A stretch of DNA of 37,301 nt. Origin: Lachnospiraceae bacterium A4. Its GTDB lineage: Bacteria; Bacillota; Clostridia; Lachnospirales; Lachnospiraceae. Below the pieces are notes generated by a model. It was not told the origin of the DNA, made no database searches, and worked only from the letters and a program-made list of their open reading frames with translations. Shown here in pieces: positions 28,777 through 36,383 of this stretch. The stretch spans positions 542,405-579,705 of the forward strand of contig KE159527.1 of NCBI GenBank assembly GCA_000403215.2, in the 5' to 3' direction. Both the position numbers and the translations under genes were made by a program. Every line of letters starts with the position of its first letter. Within the stretch, counting starts at the first letter, position 1.

Positions 28777-30295
28777 TCATGCTGCTTTTTGGGTGTTTTC
28801 AAGTGAAGGTGAGAATAAACGTAATTCTTTTTTGTGAAACCATAGCTCAGGCTGGTGATTTAGGTAGATCATCTGTAAAGCGGCAAGTGCCCCGCTTCCA
28901 TCAGGAGACCAGGCCATTCCATTGTGTTTTTGCCGCCTGGCCACGATCAGATCGTTTGCTTTTTCCACAGGATTGCTGGAATTCCTGAGCCCGAGTTTTG
29001 CCCTTAACGCATAACAGGTGATGGCATCGCCTTTTTTCTGGAAATATCCAAGAAGGTCATCCAGCCATTTCCTGTTCTTAATGTCGGCAGGGTCCAGGGA
29101 TGCAAGGTATCCTGAGGCGCTTACCACATCGCCTACCCAAAGGTAACGCAGCAGCTTCTCAAGAATGGCGTTCCGGCGGTCTTTTCCGCGGATTGCCATA
29201 CTGAGCCATTCCTGGCATCTTTTCTTAAGATGGAACCAGTCGAGGATGATCGTATAGGGATGGAATTGAAAGACAGACTGGATATGGCTCCTTATGTCCT
29301 GTGCACCATCAGTCAGGAATACGAGTTCTCGTGAGAGAAGGCTGTTCACCAGAAGAAATGCAAGGACAGATTTGAAGACATTTCTCATGCCTATCCCTGT
29401 CAGTATGTATGATTGACCGCCATACTGGATATGGGCGACTGTGTTTTCAACATACTTGTAGTCCCTTACGGCCCCTTCTTTGCGGGAATCCTTTTGGTGC
29501 TTAACGCCAATGTCATCGATAGAAATATAGACGCACTCATCTGGAACCGATTCGATTTTTATTTCTGCTGCTGAAAATGGAACCTTCTCATCCCGGGAAT
29601 CATTTATTGCAGCAATTACCTCATTAATCTCCGGACTGCCAGGTTTTTCACCCCGGGAGGCGGCAACCGCCGTTATGCTGTCAGAGAGTACTGCATCCTC
29701 TAATGGAAGTCCGCTTTCCTCGTCAAAACCGTACATGGTCAGGATATGTGCAGCAACCCTGGAAAGTTCTTCGGAAATCTCGGCACCAATGCGGCATATG
29801 CTGTCCGATAATGTGCGGAGTTTGATTGTATTTGTGTCTGTTCTTCCAAGAAACCGGTTAAGAATATCGGTAGCATCCCGGTAGCTTGTCTTAGTACATA
29901 CACATGAGGCGGCTTCCAGAAAGGATCGCGAGAGGACCCGCTCTTTTGGCTGAAGGGAATCAGCAAGTGCGCCATATACACGAATGGGAATCCGTCCGGA
30001 TTCTGATTCCAATGAAGTTGATGTCACTTTTGTTTCCTGTTTTTTTAGACGAGGCATCCAAGTATTCACAGGACAGTTCCCCATTGAGTTTTCTGCTGGT
30101 TTCAAGGACAGTTTTTTCCAAAAGGTCAAAGTCATTTAGAAGGCCTTCCCGTGTAGAAAGGTCAAAATCCTCAGGGGAAGGGAAAGTTCCTGCTGTGGAA
30201 ACGGTCTTTTCAATGACTTCGCCGTTTGGAAGAGTAATCTTTGCAGTATATTCGATAACAGGCTTCTTTTCATCGGGATGTTTTTCCAAGGTCAT
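28777..30295 (-). pseudogene. DDE transposase with frameshift at an A7 run
   Basis: The protein starts MTLEKHPDEKKPVIEYTAK at ATG 30295 (AAAGGAG five bases upstream). It leaves this frame near 30040-30046, where the minus strand has seven A; the rest lies in another frame. Dropping one A (or gaining two) joins them into about 506 residues. The second part has Asp in YISIDDIGVK, LVFLTDGAQD with ILDWFHLKKR, and a C-terminal SNPVEKANDLIVARRQ with HNGMAWSPDGS, similar to the RNase H-fold transposases of the ISLre2/ISKra4 (UPF0236-like) group. Either it is inactivated or it needs slippage at the A-run. The family assignment is approximate. Confidence 0.7.
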
Positions 30296-30521
30296 ACAGA
30301 CTCCTTTCGCTTTTCTTGACTACGTTTTTCACGCGCAAGGATGCTTCGGGGTCACCACGGTTAAATGCAGCCTTCAGATAAGGGAGCCGTTCTGCAGCAA
30401 TAAAGCCGAAAGAAAGTACGATTTCATGCCTGGGAATGCCGTCAACACGGAGTGATTCCACCAGTGAGCAGTAGTACCCGTCTTTTTTCCCACGGTTATC
30501 TGGCACAGCCTGAATGAACAC
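30270..30521 (-). CDS. Small upstream IS protein resembling a transposase N-terminal module
   Basis: An 83-residue basic protein that starts at GTG 30521, eight bases after GGAGG, with MFIQAVPDNRGKKDGYYCSL and VESLRVDGIPRHEIVLSFG. This pattern resembles the N-terminal segment of IS1634-type transposases. Its end overlaps the start of the main transposase frame by 26 bp, an arrangement typical of coupled IS genes. It may be a DNA-binding helper, or the first half of a transposase whose parts are separate genes. Function is not established. Confidence 0.55.
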   Translation of the reverse strand: MFIQAVPDNRGKKDGYYCSLVESLRVDGIPRHEIVLSFGFIAAERLPYLKAAFNRGDPEASLRVKNVVKKSERSLYDLGKTSR

Positions 30522-30573
30522 CTTGAAAGCCTCCTTCCTTAACTACATGACACAAATATAGCATAGATTAAAA

Positions 30574-30597
30574 GTAAACGGTGGATAGCATGTACCT
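30574..30597. repeat. IS66 terminal inverted repeat, left
   Basis: Begins GTAAACGGTGG and is an exact complement of 36853-36876 over 24 bases. Confidence 0.95.
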
Positions 30598-30604
30598 ATA
30601 CAAA

Positions 30605-30645
30605 ATCCGAACCATCCTGTATCATAGAGTCAGGATGGCTCGGAT
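30605..30645 (-). terminator. Terminator at the end of IS66 tnpC
   Basis: A 15-bp stem with one G-U (30605-30619 with 30631-30645) is followed by TTTT on the minus strand. The tnpC stop codon (30632-30630) lies at the edge of the loop, so terminator and gene end overlap. Confidence 0.75.
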
Positions 30646-31250
30646 ATACTTTTATTACTATTCTTTTCAGGCTTACGGCAGTGTTCCGGGAGATTTGGCG
30701 ACCATGGAAGCAGGTCTTCACAAAAACTCCGGTCAGTGTCATCCATATGCTTTGGGATTTCTGTCAGGAGATATTCAAAGTATTCATATGGTCTCAGGTT
30801 ATTTGCTTTGGCTGTTTCGGCTATGCTGTATATGATGGCGCTTGATTTCGCTCCGGTAATGGTATCGATCATTACCCAGTTTTTCTTTCCAATACAGAAA
30901 CCACGGACCGACTGCTCGGCAGCGTTGTTGTCCATCGGAACCTCGCCGTCATCCAGAAATACTTTCAGGTATTTCTCTTGGTTGAGACAGTACATGAATC
31001 CTTCATGGGTTTTGCCTTTCTGAGGCACTTTGGGAATATTTTCACGCACCCATGTAAAATAAGCCTCCACCAGTGGTTTTACACTCAGACGGCGGCGGTT
31101 GTGTCTCTCCTGCGGGGAAAGATCCTTTAGCATTCTTTCTTCGCGGTATATGGCCTGTATCATTGTCAGTGCTAGGTACGCAAGGCTGTTTTTGCGCCTT
31201 GATTCCGGCAGCGCCTTGACTGCCTCGTCAAACCTGCGGCGTGAATGCGA
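30630..31250 (-). pseudogene. tnpC: IS66 transposase TnpC, C-terminal part
   Basis: The last 206 codons of tnpC. The frame reads from SerHis at the insertion point (31250-31245) through SRRRFDEAVKALPESRR to MDNNAAEQSVRGF, which holds the third catalytic residue (Glu) of the DDE triad, and GKKNWVMI. It is in frame with the N-terminal part once the inserted element and one 8-bp repeat are removed. No start codon with a ribosome binding site is present, so this part is silent at present. Confidence 0.9.
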
Positions 31251-31251
31251 C
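31244..31251. repeat. 8-bp direct repeat AATGCGAC, left flank of the RIT element
   Basis: The same 8 bases occur at 34717-34724. The neighbours differ on both sides, so the shared block is exactly 8 bp: target duplication or crossover region. Confidence 0.85.
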
Positions 31252-31274
31252 TTATTCGAGAACTGGAATAAGTC
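31249..31274. repeat. Palindromic core site at the left RIT end
   Basis: GACTTATTC (31249-31257) and GAATAAGTC (31266-31274) are perfect 9-bp inverted arms around the 8-bp asymmetric centre GAGAACTG (31258-31265). A 9-8-9 layout is what tyrosine recombinases use as a core site. The first three bases of the left arm are shared with the target. Confidence 0.85.
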
Positions 31275-31275
31275 C

Positions 31276-31300
31276 CATTATCCCAGAAGTATTGTTATTC
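31276..31300. repeat. RIT terminal inverted repeat, left
   Basis: 25 bases beginning CATTATCCCAG, exact complement of 34696-34720. CCAGAAG recurs just inside at 31300-31306. Confidence 0.95.
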
Positions 31301-31350
31301 CAGAAGCAAGTCTACATATGGCATAAATGTTGTTTTTTACAGCATATTTC

Positions 31351-31378
31351 TTGAATAATGATAGTGCTCTTTTACAAT
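31351..31378 (+). promoter_or_regulatory. Promoter of the RIT recombinase operon
   Basis: TTGAAT (31351-31356), a 16-bp spacer and TACAAT (31373-31378) lie 41 bp before the ritA ATG. AAAGGAGG follows at about 31407-31414. Confidence 0.6.
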
Positions 31379-31419
31379 GAAGATGTAACTAATTCATCTC
31401 ATTATAAAGGAGGTCTCAT

Positions 31420-32643
31420 ATGAGAAATACAATCTTACCATTCGATGAACTGATGAAAGCAGTTCTGGAGCAATTAAAATCTCAGAAATATATGGATTCA
31501 ACGTTGACCGTATATCGGCGAACCTACAATCGCATTCACATTTTTCTGAATCATCATGGCACGGACATATACACTCATGAATTAGGCAAAGCATTTCTTG
31601 CCGATTCAAATGTTAGCAAATCCACCTTTGTAGCTTATGCCTGTGCAGTACGAAGGCTGGATGACTACATTGACGGAAAACCTTACAGGTGCCATCATGG
31701 TGATTATAACGAACAGATTCCTCTGGTGTTTGCGGGCACTTTGTCTGGGTATCTTCAAGAATGCATAGATAATGGCAATAAACCGGCTACGATCTGCTCA
31801 AAAGAAAGGACCTGTATATCTTTTTTGAGCTTTGTGGAAAATGCTGGTTGTTCTGACCTTTCTCAATTAAACACCGGCATTGTATCACAGGCCCTGCTTA
31901 CATTCTCCAACAAGGATGCCTATGCACGTATCCGTCAGTTCCTGAATTACCTTGCTGAAAAAGGCATCCTAGAAGTGGATCTTTCCAGGATTGTTCCGCA
32001 CTATAAGAGAGGTACGGCGCTTCCCACGACATATACGCCAGATGAAATCAGCAGGGTCGAAGCTTCTGTTGATACCAATACTACTATTGGAAAGAGAAAC
32101 CTTGCTATCATCCGGCTGGCATCACGAATGGGACTCCGTGCAGGCGACATTGCAAAGCTTAAACTATCGGAAATCAACTTTAGTACGGGATACATCAGTA
32201 TAACCCAGGAAAAGACGGGGATACCTCTCACATTGCAAATGCCTTGTGAAGTTGTTAATGCCATTTCGATGCATCTTGGCAATGACAAATACTCTTTAGA
32301 AGACGGGTATGTATTTCATAGCCTGACGGCTCCGTATGGACGTATTACTACAAGCATAATACGACACGCTTTAAATGAATGCTTTGCTGCAGCAAATGTC
32401 AATACAGCAGGGAAAAAGCATGGTCCACATGCATTTCGGTCATCCCTTGCAAGTTCAATGGTAAACGATAATGCATCTTATGAGGTAGTCAGAAGAATCC
32501 TGGGACATTCAAATTCTGATGTTATCAAGCATTACGCTAAAGCAGATATTGAAAATCTGAGGATGTGTTCTATAGATCCTCCGATTCCTACAGGGATTTT
32601 CCGTGATTATCTTTCCGGCAAGGGGGTGGTCACCCATGTTTGA
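31420..32643 (+). CDS. ritA: RIT tyrosine recombinase A
   Basis: A 407-residue tyrosine site-specific recombinase. An N-terminal SAM-like core-binding domain (about 100-190) precedes the catalytic domain. All catalytic residues are visible: Arg240 (SRMGLRAGD), Lys265 (ITQEKTG), His337 and Arg340 (GPHAFR), His363 (ILGHSN) and nucleophile Tyr372 (IKHYAKAD). The ATG follows AAAGGAGG. The extra N-terminal part of about 90 residues makes it the longest of the three, as in RitA proteins. Its end overlaps ritB by 8 bp. It should act on the ends of this element together with the next two proteins. Confidence 0.93.
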   Translation: MRNTILPFDELMKAVLEQLKSQKYMDSTLTVYRRTYNRIHIFLNHHGTDIYTHELGKAFLADSNVSKSTFVAYACAVRRLDDYIDGKPYRCHHGDYNEQIPLVFAGTLSGYLQECIDNGNKPATICSKERTCISFLSFVENAGCSDLSQLNTGIVSQALLTFSNKDAYARIRQFLNYLAEKGILEVDLSRIVPHYKRGTALPTTYTPDEISRVEASVDTNTTIGKRNLAIIRLASRMGLRAGDIAKLKLSEINFSTGYISITQEKTGIPLTLQMPCEVVNAISMHLGNDKYSLEDGYVFHSLTAPYGRITTSIIRHALNECFAAANVNTAGKKHGPHAFRSSLASSMVNDNASYEVVRRILGHSNSDVIKHYAKADIENLRMCSIDPPIPTGIFRDYLSGKGVVTHV

Positions 32644-33613
32644 TAGTATTTATTCAGAACAGTTATCACAGTATTACGGTCTGCGTCAGGAAACATTGAG
32701 TGAAAGCGCAGGGAAACACGAATTATGCTATCTGCGCCGCTTTGATTCGTATGTTTCTGAACAGTTAGATTCCCCCGGACACATCACGGAAGATTTCATC
32801 AACCAATGGGTTGGTTCCCTTTCGGGAAAAAGCAGTTCTGTGGAGAATGAAATCATTGTAATACGACAGTTCCTGGAGTTTCTCAAGCATACCGGAGAAA
32901 ATGCTGCCATGCCTTCCATACCCAGGGTTCATGATGACTATGTCCCATATATCTTTAGTGATACGGAGTTGAATTGTATTTTCGAGTCTGCTGATAACAT
33001 CGTTCAAAAGGATCCAAAGGCTGATCCTTATCTGGTGATAGAGTTTCCGGTGATTCTCAGGCTTTTATACAGTTGTGGCCTTCGAATCGGTGAAACGGTC
33101 AAAATAAATATGAATGATGTAGATCTGGATGGCGGCATCCTCCGCCTTATAAACACAAAGGGCAATAAGCAGCGTTTAGTCCCGATGTCAGCGCCCATGA
33201 CAGATATTCTATACAAGTACTGCATGGCAATGAACCTTACCGGCAGAAACAACATATGGCTTTTCCCGTCCTCTAAAAATGAGGGACATATATCCGACAG
33301 ATCAGTAAAGCGCAGATTTGAGTACATTCTTCATAATAATGGCATTCAAGTCTATAGCCGAAAGAAACACGAGCGTGGTCCATGCCTGCATTGTATGCGC
33401 CATGTGTTTGCGTTTAAATCGTTTGCAAAGGCCGAACGGGAAGGAAGGCATCTTGATGACGCTGTCCCATTCTTGTCTGTTTATCTCGGACATGCAGGCA
33501 TTAATGAAACGGCCAAGTACCTAAAATTCAGTAATGAATTGTTTCCGGAGGCCATCGATTCCTTTGGCAGATTTATGAGCGACCTGCTTCCGGAGGTGGG
33601 CTATGAAGAATAA
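32636..33613 (+). CDS. ritB: RIT tyrosine recombinase B
   Basis: A 325-residue tyrosine recombinase. I start it at ATG 32636 (MFDSIYSEQ), after AAGGGGG and overlapping the ritA stop; the frame is open from a GTG at 32603 but without a ribosome binding site. Catalytic residues are complete: Arg150 (YSCGLRIGE), Lys175 (NTKGNKQ), His252 and Arg255 (LHCMRH), His286 (LGHAG) and Tyr295 (AKYLKFS). An 11-bp overlap with ritC implies coupled translation of all three proteins in fixed proportion. Confidence 0.92.
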   Translation: MFDSIYSEQLSQYYGLRQETLSESAGKHELCYLRRFDSYVSEQLDSPGHITEDFINQWVGSLSGKSSSVENEIIVIRQFLEFLKHTGENAAMPSIPRVHDDYVPYIFSDTELNCIFESADNIVQKDPKADPYLVIEFPVILRLLYSCGLRIGETVKINMNDVDLDGGILRLINTKGNKQRLVPMSAPMTDILYKYCMAMNLTGRNNIWLFPSSKNEGHISDRSVKRRFEYILHNNGIQVYSRKKHERGPCLHCMRHVFAFKSFAKAEREGRHLDDAVPFLSVYLGHAGINETAKYLKFSNELFPEAIDSFGRFMSDLLPEVGYEE

Positions 33614-34625
33614 AAAAATTTCCTTCATGAATCACCTTGAGTGTTATTTCAATACATATTTACCAACTGTAAAGGGCTTATCACAATCAACGATAGTTTC
33701 GTATAAAGCAACATTCCGTATACTCATGGAATTCTTATATACAGTAAAAGGTATTCCCTCTGATAAGGTGGAGTTCAGTACCCTTGATGATAAGTTGATC
33801 ATGGAGTTCTTAAGCTGGTTGGAAACAGAGCGAAGCTGCAGTGTCAGCACCAGAAACCAGAGGCTCTCTGCTATTGCAGCATTCTCGATATATGCACAGA
33901 ATAGAGATTTTGGTTCAGCAGTTACTTTCAGAAACTGTGTACTAAAAGTTCCAAAGAAGAAAGCGCCCCGCAAAGGCAGAAGCTCATTCACAAGGGATGA
34001 AGTCAAGACTCTATTCGGATTACCCGATTCAAGTAATGAAATCGGATTAAGAGACAAGACTTTGCTGTGTTTTATGTATGCTAGCGGGACAAGGGCACAG
34101 GAGGTATGTGATTTAACAGTTGGGAATATCCAGTTCTATCCTGATCGAGCCGGTATCAACATACATGGTAAAGGTCAAAAGGTGCGCCGTATAGGTATTC
34201 CATGTGATGCTTCAAATATGTTGAAGAAGTATATTGAACATCGTAGAATAATCAATGATACAGAGCGGCATGTGTTCTCAAGTCAGACACATGAGAAGAT
34301 GTCAGTTTCCTGTATTGAGGAAATATACTCCAAGTACATTGAGAAGGCAAAACAAGAGTATCCTGAAATGTTCAGATATCATTACACGCCACATTCCATG
34401 AGGCATACTACTGCCACCCATATGATTGAAGCAGGGGTTCCTCTTATTGTGGTTAAGAACTTTCTCGGGCATGTATCCTTGCAGACCACTCAGATATATA
34501 CAGAGATAACGCAGGATACCATGAACAAACAGCTTAAATCGTGGAATGACAAATGGTTTCTCAAGGATAATTCTCATTTTGAAAACACGAATGGCAAAAG
34601 TAATATACCGGAATTCTTAAGGTAA
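33603..34625 (+). CDS. ritC: RIT tyrosine recombinase C
   Basis: A 340-residue XerC/D-like tyrosine recombinase with GGAGGTGGGCT before its ATG. The N-terminal helical domain (about 10-105) contains QSTIVSYKATFRILMEFL. Catalytic residues: Arg164 (ASGTRAQE), Lys190 (HGKGQK), His264 and Arg267 (PHSMRH), His290 (FLGHVS) and Tyr299 (QIYTEIT). It is the last gene of the trio, and its stop lies only 28 bp from the structured right end of the element. Confidence 0.93.
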   Translation: MKNKKISFMNHLECYFNTYLPTVKGLSQSTIVSYKATFRILMEFLYTVKGIPSDKVEFSTLDDKLIMEFLSWLETERSCSVSTRNQRLSAIAAFSIYAQNRDFGSAVTFRNCVLKVPKKKAPRKGRSSFTRDEVKTLFGLPDSSNEIGLRDKTLLCFMYASGTRAQEVCDLTVGNIQFYPDRAGINIHGKGQKVRRIGIPCDASNMLKKYIEHRRIINDTERHVFSSQTHEKMSVSCIEEIYSKYIEKAKQEYPEMFRYHYTPHSMRHTTATHMIEAGVPLIVVKNFLGHVSLQTTQIYTEITQDTMNKQLKSWNDKWFLKDNSHFENTNGKSNIPEFLR

Positions 34626-34649
34626 AAGTAGTTATTGTTATTCGGGATT

Positions 34650-34672
34650 TAAATCGGAGAACTGCCGATTTA
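34650..34672. repeat. Second palindrome containing the shared core, right RIT end
   Basis: TAAATCGG (34650-34657) and CCGATTTA (34665-34672) are perfect inverted arms around AGAACTG (34658-34664). With the preceding G the centre reads GAGAACTG, identical to the centre of the left-end palindrome although the arms differ. Confidence 0.85.
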
Positions 34673-34693
34673 CGCTGATGTTGGCAGTTCTCC
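34656..34693. repeat. 11-bp inverted repeat at the right RIT end
   Basis: GGAGAACTGCC (34656-34666) is the exact complement of 34683-34693, with 16 bases between. It shares its first arm with the palindrome at 34650-34672, so the two hairpins exclude each other. No T-run follows, so it is not an evident terminator. Confidence 0.85.
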
Positions 34694-34695
34694 TA

Positions 34696-34720
34696 GAATA
34701 ACAATACTTCTGGGATAATG
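34696..34720. repeat. RIT terminal inverted repeat, right
   Basis: Exact complement of 31276-31300 (25 bases). Its last four bases are also the start of the 8-bp flank repeat. ATTGTTATTC from the repeat recurs inside at 34634-34643. Confidence 0.95.
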
Positions 34721-34724
34721 CGAC
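34717..34724. repeat. 8-bp direct repeat AATGCGAC, right flank of the RIT element
   Basis: Second copy of the block at 31244-31251. On the minus strand it supplies codons Ser341 and His342 of tnpC. Confidence 0.85.
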
Positions 34725-35743
34725 CAGCAGCCAGCTATTGTCAGGTCTTCCCGTTCATTTTCAATCGTATGATAGACCTGGTATCCGTCCGTGACGCATA
34801 CACCACTGAAGCCTTTCAGGAATTCCCGCAGATGGCTGGCATTTCGCGTCTTCTGGTATTCGTACAGAACAATCTGCCTGCCGCTGTACATGCTGCCGGT
34901 GCGGTATACCCACATATAACTCTTTGCCCCTGCAGTGCGTCCGTCCTTATTTACAAGGACAGGTGTCTCGTCCGCCTGCAGTACATGATATGCGTACATC
35001 ATTTCATGAAGGTAATCATACAGGACTGCAAGGTACCTGTCTGCACACTGGATCGTCCAGTATGCCATATTCTGGCGGGAGACAGTGATCCCGTAACGCT
35101 CAAATTCCTTTTCCTGGCGGTAGAGGGGGCAGGCATTCACATATTTGGCATTTATGATTGCAGCTTCCATGGACGGGGATACCAGGCTGCCTTTAAGCAG
35201 GCATACCGGATGCTCTGCCCTGACGATGGCGTCATCCGTCTTTGCGGCATATACAGCGACATGGTGTTCCTCGACCTCTACTTTTGCCGGGGTGAACCTG
35301 TACCTGCGGTAAACCTCGTCGGGGAGGCGTTTGTATCCGTCCGTCCCGAATGTATCTGAAAGCTGTTCTTCCGTCATGGAATGTTCTATGATAATAACGG
35401 GGAGTCCGTCCAGATCTTCTTCGCGTTTTCCCTTTTTCTTTTTGGGAGTCCTGCGTCTGGGCGCTTCCTGCGTTTCGTTTTCAGCCTCCTGGTCTGTTAC
35501 GGCTTCAGGTTCATTGAAAAATACGATCTCCCCGTCAACTTCCATGAAAGACACCTGCCCTTCTGTCAGGTGTCTTTCCGTTGACCTGCCAAAACGGTGT
35601 CTTTTCTGGTCGGCAAGGTGCTCCAGCACGAGCTGCAGGTTTTTATCTATATTTTCCAGCTGCTCCTGCTGTGCAAGAAACAGACGGATGATTGTTCCTT
35701 TTTCCATACCGGAAAGCATTTCTTCCGTATATCTGGATTCCAT
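34718..35743 (-). pseudogene. tnpC: IS66 transposase TnpC, N-terminal part
   Basis: The first 342 codons of the IS66 DDE transposase. An N-terminal coiled coil (about 20-45) and a Lys/Arg-rich stretch (RRRTPKKKKGKRE, about 96-108) are followed by the catalytic core with Asp258 (LQADETP) and Asp319 (VCVTDGYQVY). The gene is cut after AGCWSH by the RIT element; translation continues 16 codons into the right RIT end and stops at 34670. The third catalytic Glu lies on the other fragment, so the transposase is inactive. Joined across one 8-bp repeat the two parts give 546 residues without a frameshift, a normal TnpC length. Confidence 0.93.
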
Positions 35744-36020
35744 TGCAGTCCCCTCCCGTGTCTGATGGTTTTATTATACCAGATTTTTACGGTTATGGCG
35801 AATCCTGTTTCCCGGCGGTTTCGTCATAATGCCCGTATGCCAGGATGCATTCCGGCTAAAAATAAGGGCGCTTTTTTCCTGGATGGTTTTCAAAAACCTT
35901 CATCAGGGCCGGACGCCATGCGGCCATGAATCCGGCCTGTCACAGGCATCCGGCAGCAATGCGCCGCCTGCCGTGAGCCCTGTCACGGCAGGGTTGTAAA
36001 ATTCTCTGTTCTGCACAAAA
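35744..36020. other. 277-bp structured gap between tnpB and tnpC
   Basis: IS66 genes are usually close together, so this gap is long. No frame with a convincing start is seen. It is GC-rich and holds a perfect 10-bp inverted repeat (35967-35976 with 35983-35992) and several partial complements such as GGCCGG/CCGGCC between 35905 and 35940. No U-run marks it as a terminator. It may set the ratio of TnpC to TnpA and TnpB. Confidence 0.5.
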
Positions 36021-36383
36021 TCATCCCATGTATTCCGGCGGCTTTACAGTCCTGACGGAATTTTTAGGAGTGATTGTAAGTCCCTCCATCAGCCAGCGGA
36101 ACTGCTGCTGTGTAAGCTCCCGTACTTCGTCCGCGCTGCGCGGCCACTGGAACCTGCTCCCTGCAAGTCTCTTATACAGCATTAGCCAGCCGTCTTTCTC
36201 CCACACCAGTCCCTTGATGCGGTCTGCACGCCTGCCGCAGAAGAGATACAGGGTGTCCGGCACATAAGGGGTGCTGCCTGTCTGTGCTTCGAGGACTGCC
36301 GCAAGGCTGTCTATTCCCGAACGCAGGTCTGTATATCCGCACACAATGTATACGGCTTTAAAGCATACAGCGTCATTGAGCAT
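36021..36383 (-). CDS. tnpB: IS66 family accessory protein TnpB
   Basis: A 120-residue protein of the IS66 Orf2 family, needed with TnpA and TnpC for transposition; its biochemical role is unclear. It has the family motifs CGYTDLRSGIDSLA, LYLFCGRRADRIKGLVWEKD and GWLMLYKRL, then RFQWPRS. The ATG at 36383 has GGAGG nine bases upstream; the frame is open to 36404 without a better start. It overlaps tnpA by 11 bp, suggesting coupled translation. Confidence 0.93.
   Translation of the reverse strand: MLNDAVCFKAVYIVCGYTDLRSGIDSLAAVLEAQTGSTPYVPDTLYLFCGRRADRIKGLVWEKDGWLMLYKRLAGSRFQWPRSADEVRELTQQQFRWLMEGLTITPKNSVRTVKPPEYMG

Larger units (their letters stand above)
28750..30567 (-). mobile_element. 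Insertion sequence with a two-gene DDE transposase (ISLre2/ISKra4-like)
   Basis: Limits are estimated from an imperfect terminal similarity: about 13 of 19 bases agree between the outer sequence near 28750 (ATACTATAGG...) and the complement of about 30547-30567 (ATGCTATATT...). The element holds the two frames described below, both on the minus strand. It abuts the truncated kinase gene on one side and the IS66 element, with only a few bases between, on the other. No target duplication could be recognised. Confidence 0.5.
31252..34724 (+). mobile_element. Recombinase-in-trio (RIT) element inserted in IS66 tnpC
   Basis: A 3473-bp insertion carrying three overlapping tyrosine recombinase genes on the plus strand, opposite to the host IS66. 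Near its ends are perfect 25-bp inverted repeats (31276-31300, 34696-34720). It is flanked by AATGCGAC. The left repeat is preceded by 24 bases that are missing on the right, so the ends are not symmetric. No cargo gene is present. The three-gene layout with sizes near 407, 325 and 340 residues matches RIT elements rather than Tn554, whose third protein is not a recombinase. Base composition is visibly more AT-rich than the surrounding IS66 genes. Confidence 0.88.

Noticed and set aside
31244-34724. Tn554-type transposon (tnpA, tnpB, tnpC)
   Set aside because: Tn554 has two recombinases and a small helper. Here all three proteins carry full tyrosine recombinase catalytic sets, which fits a RIT element.
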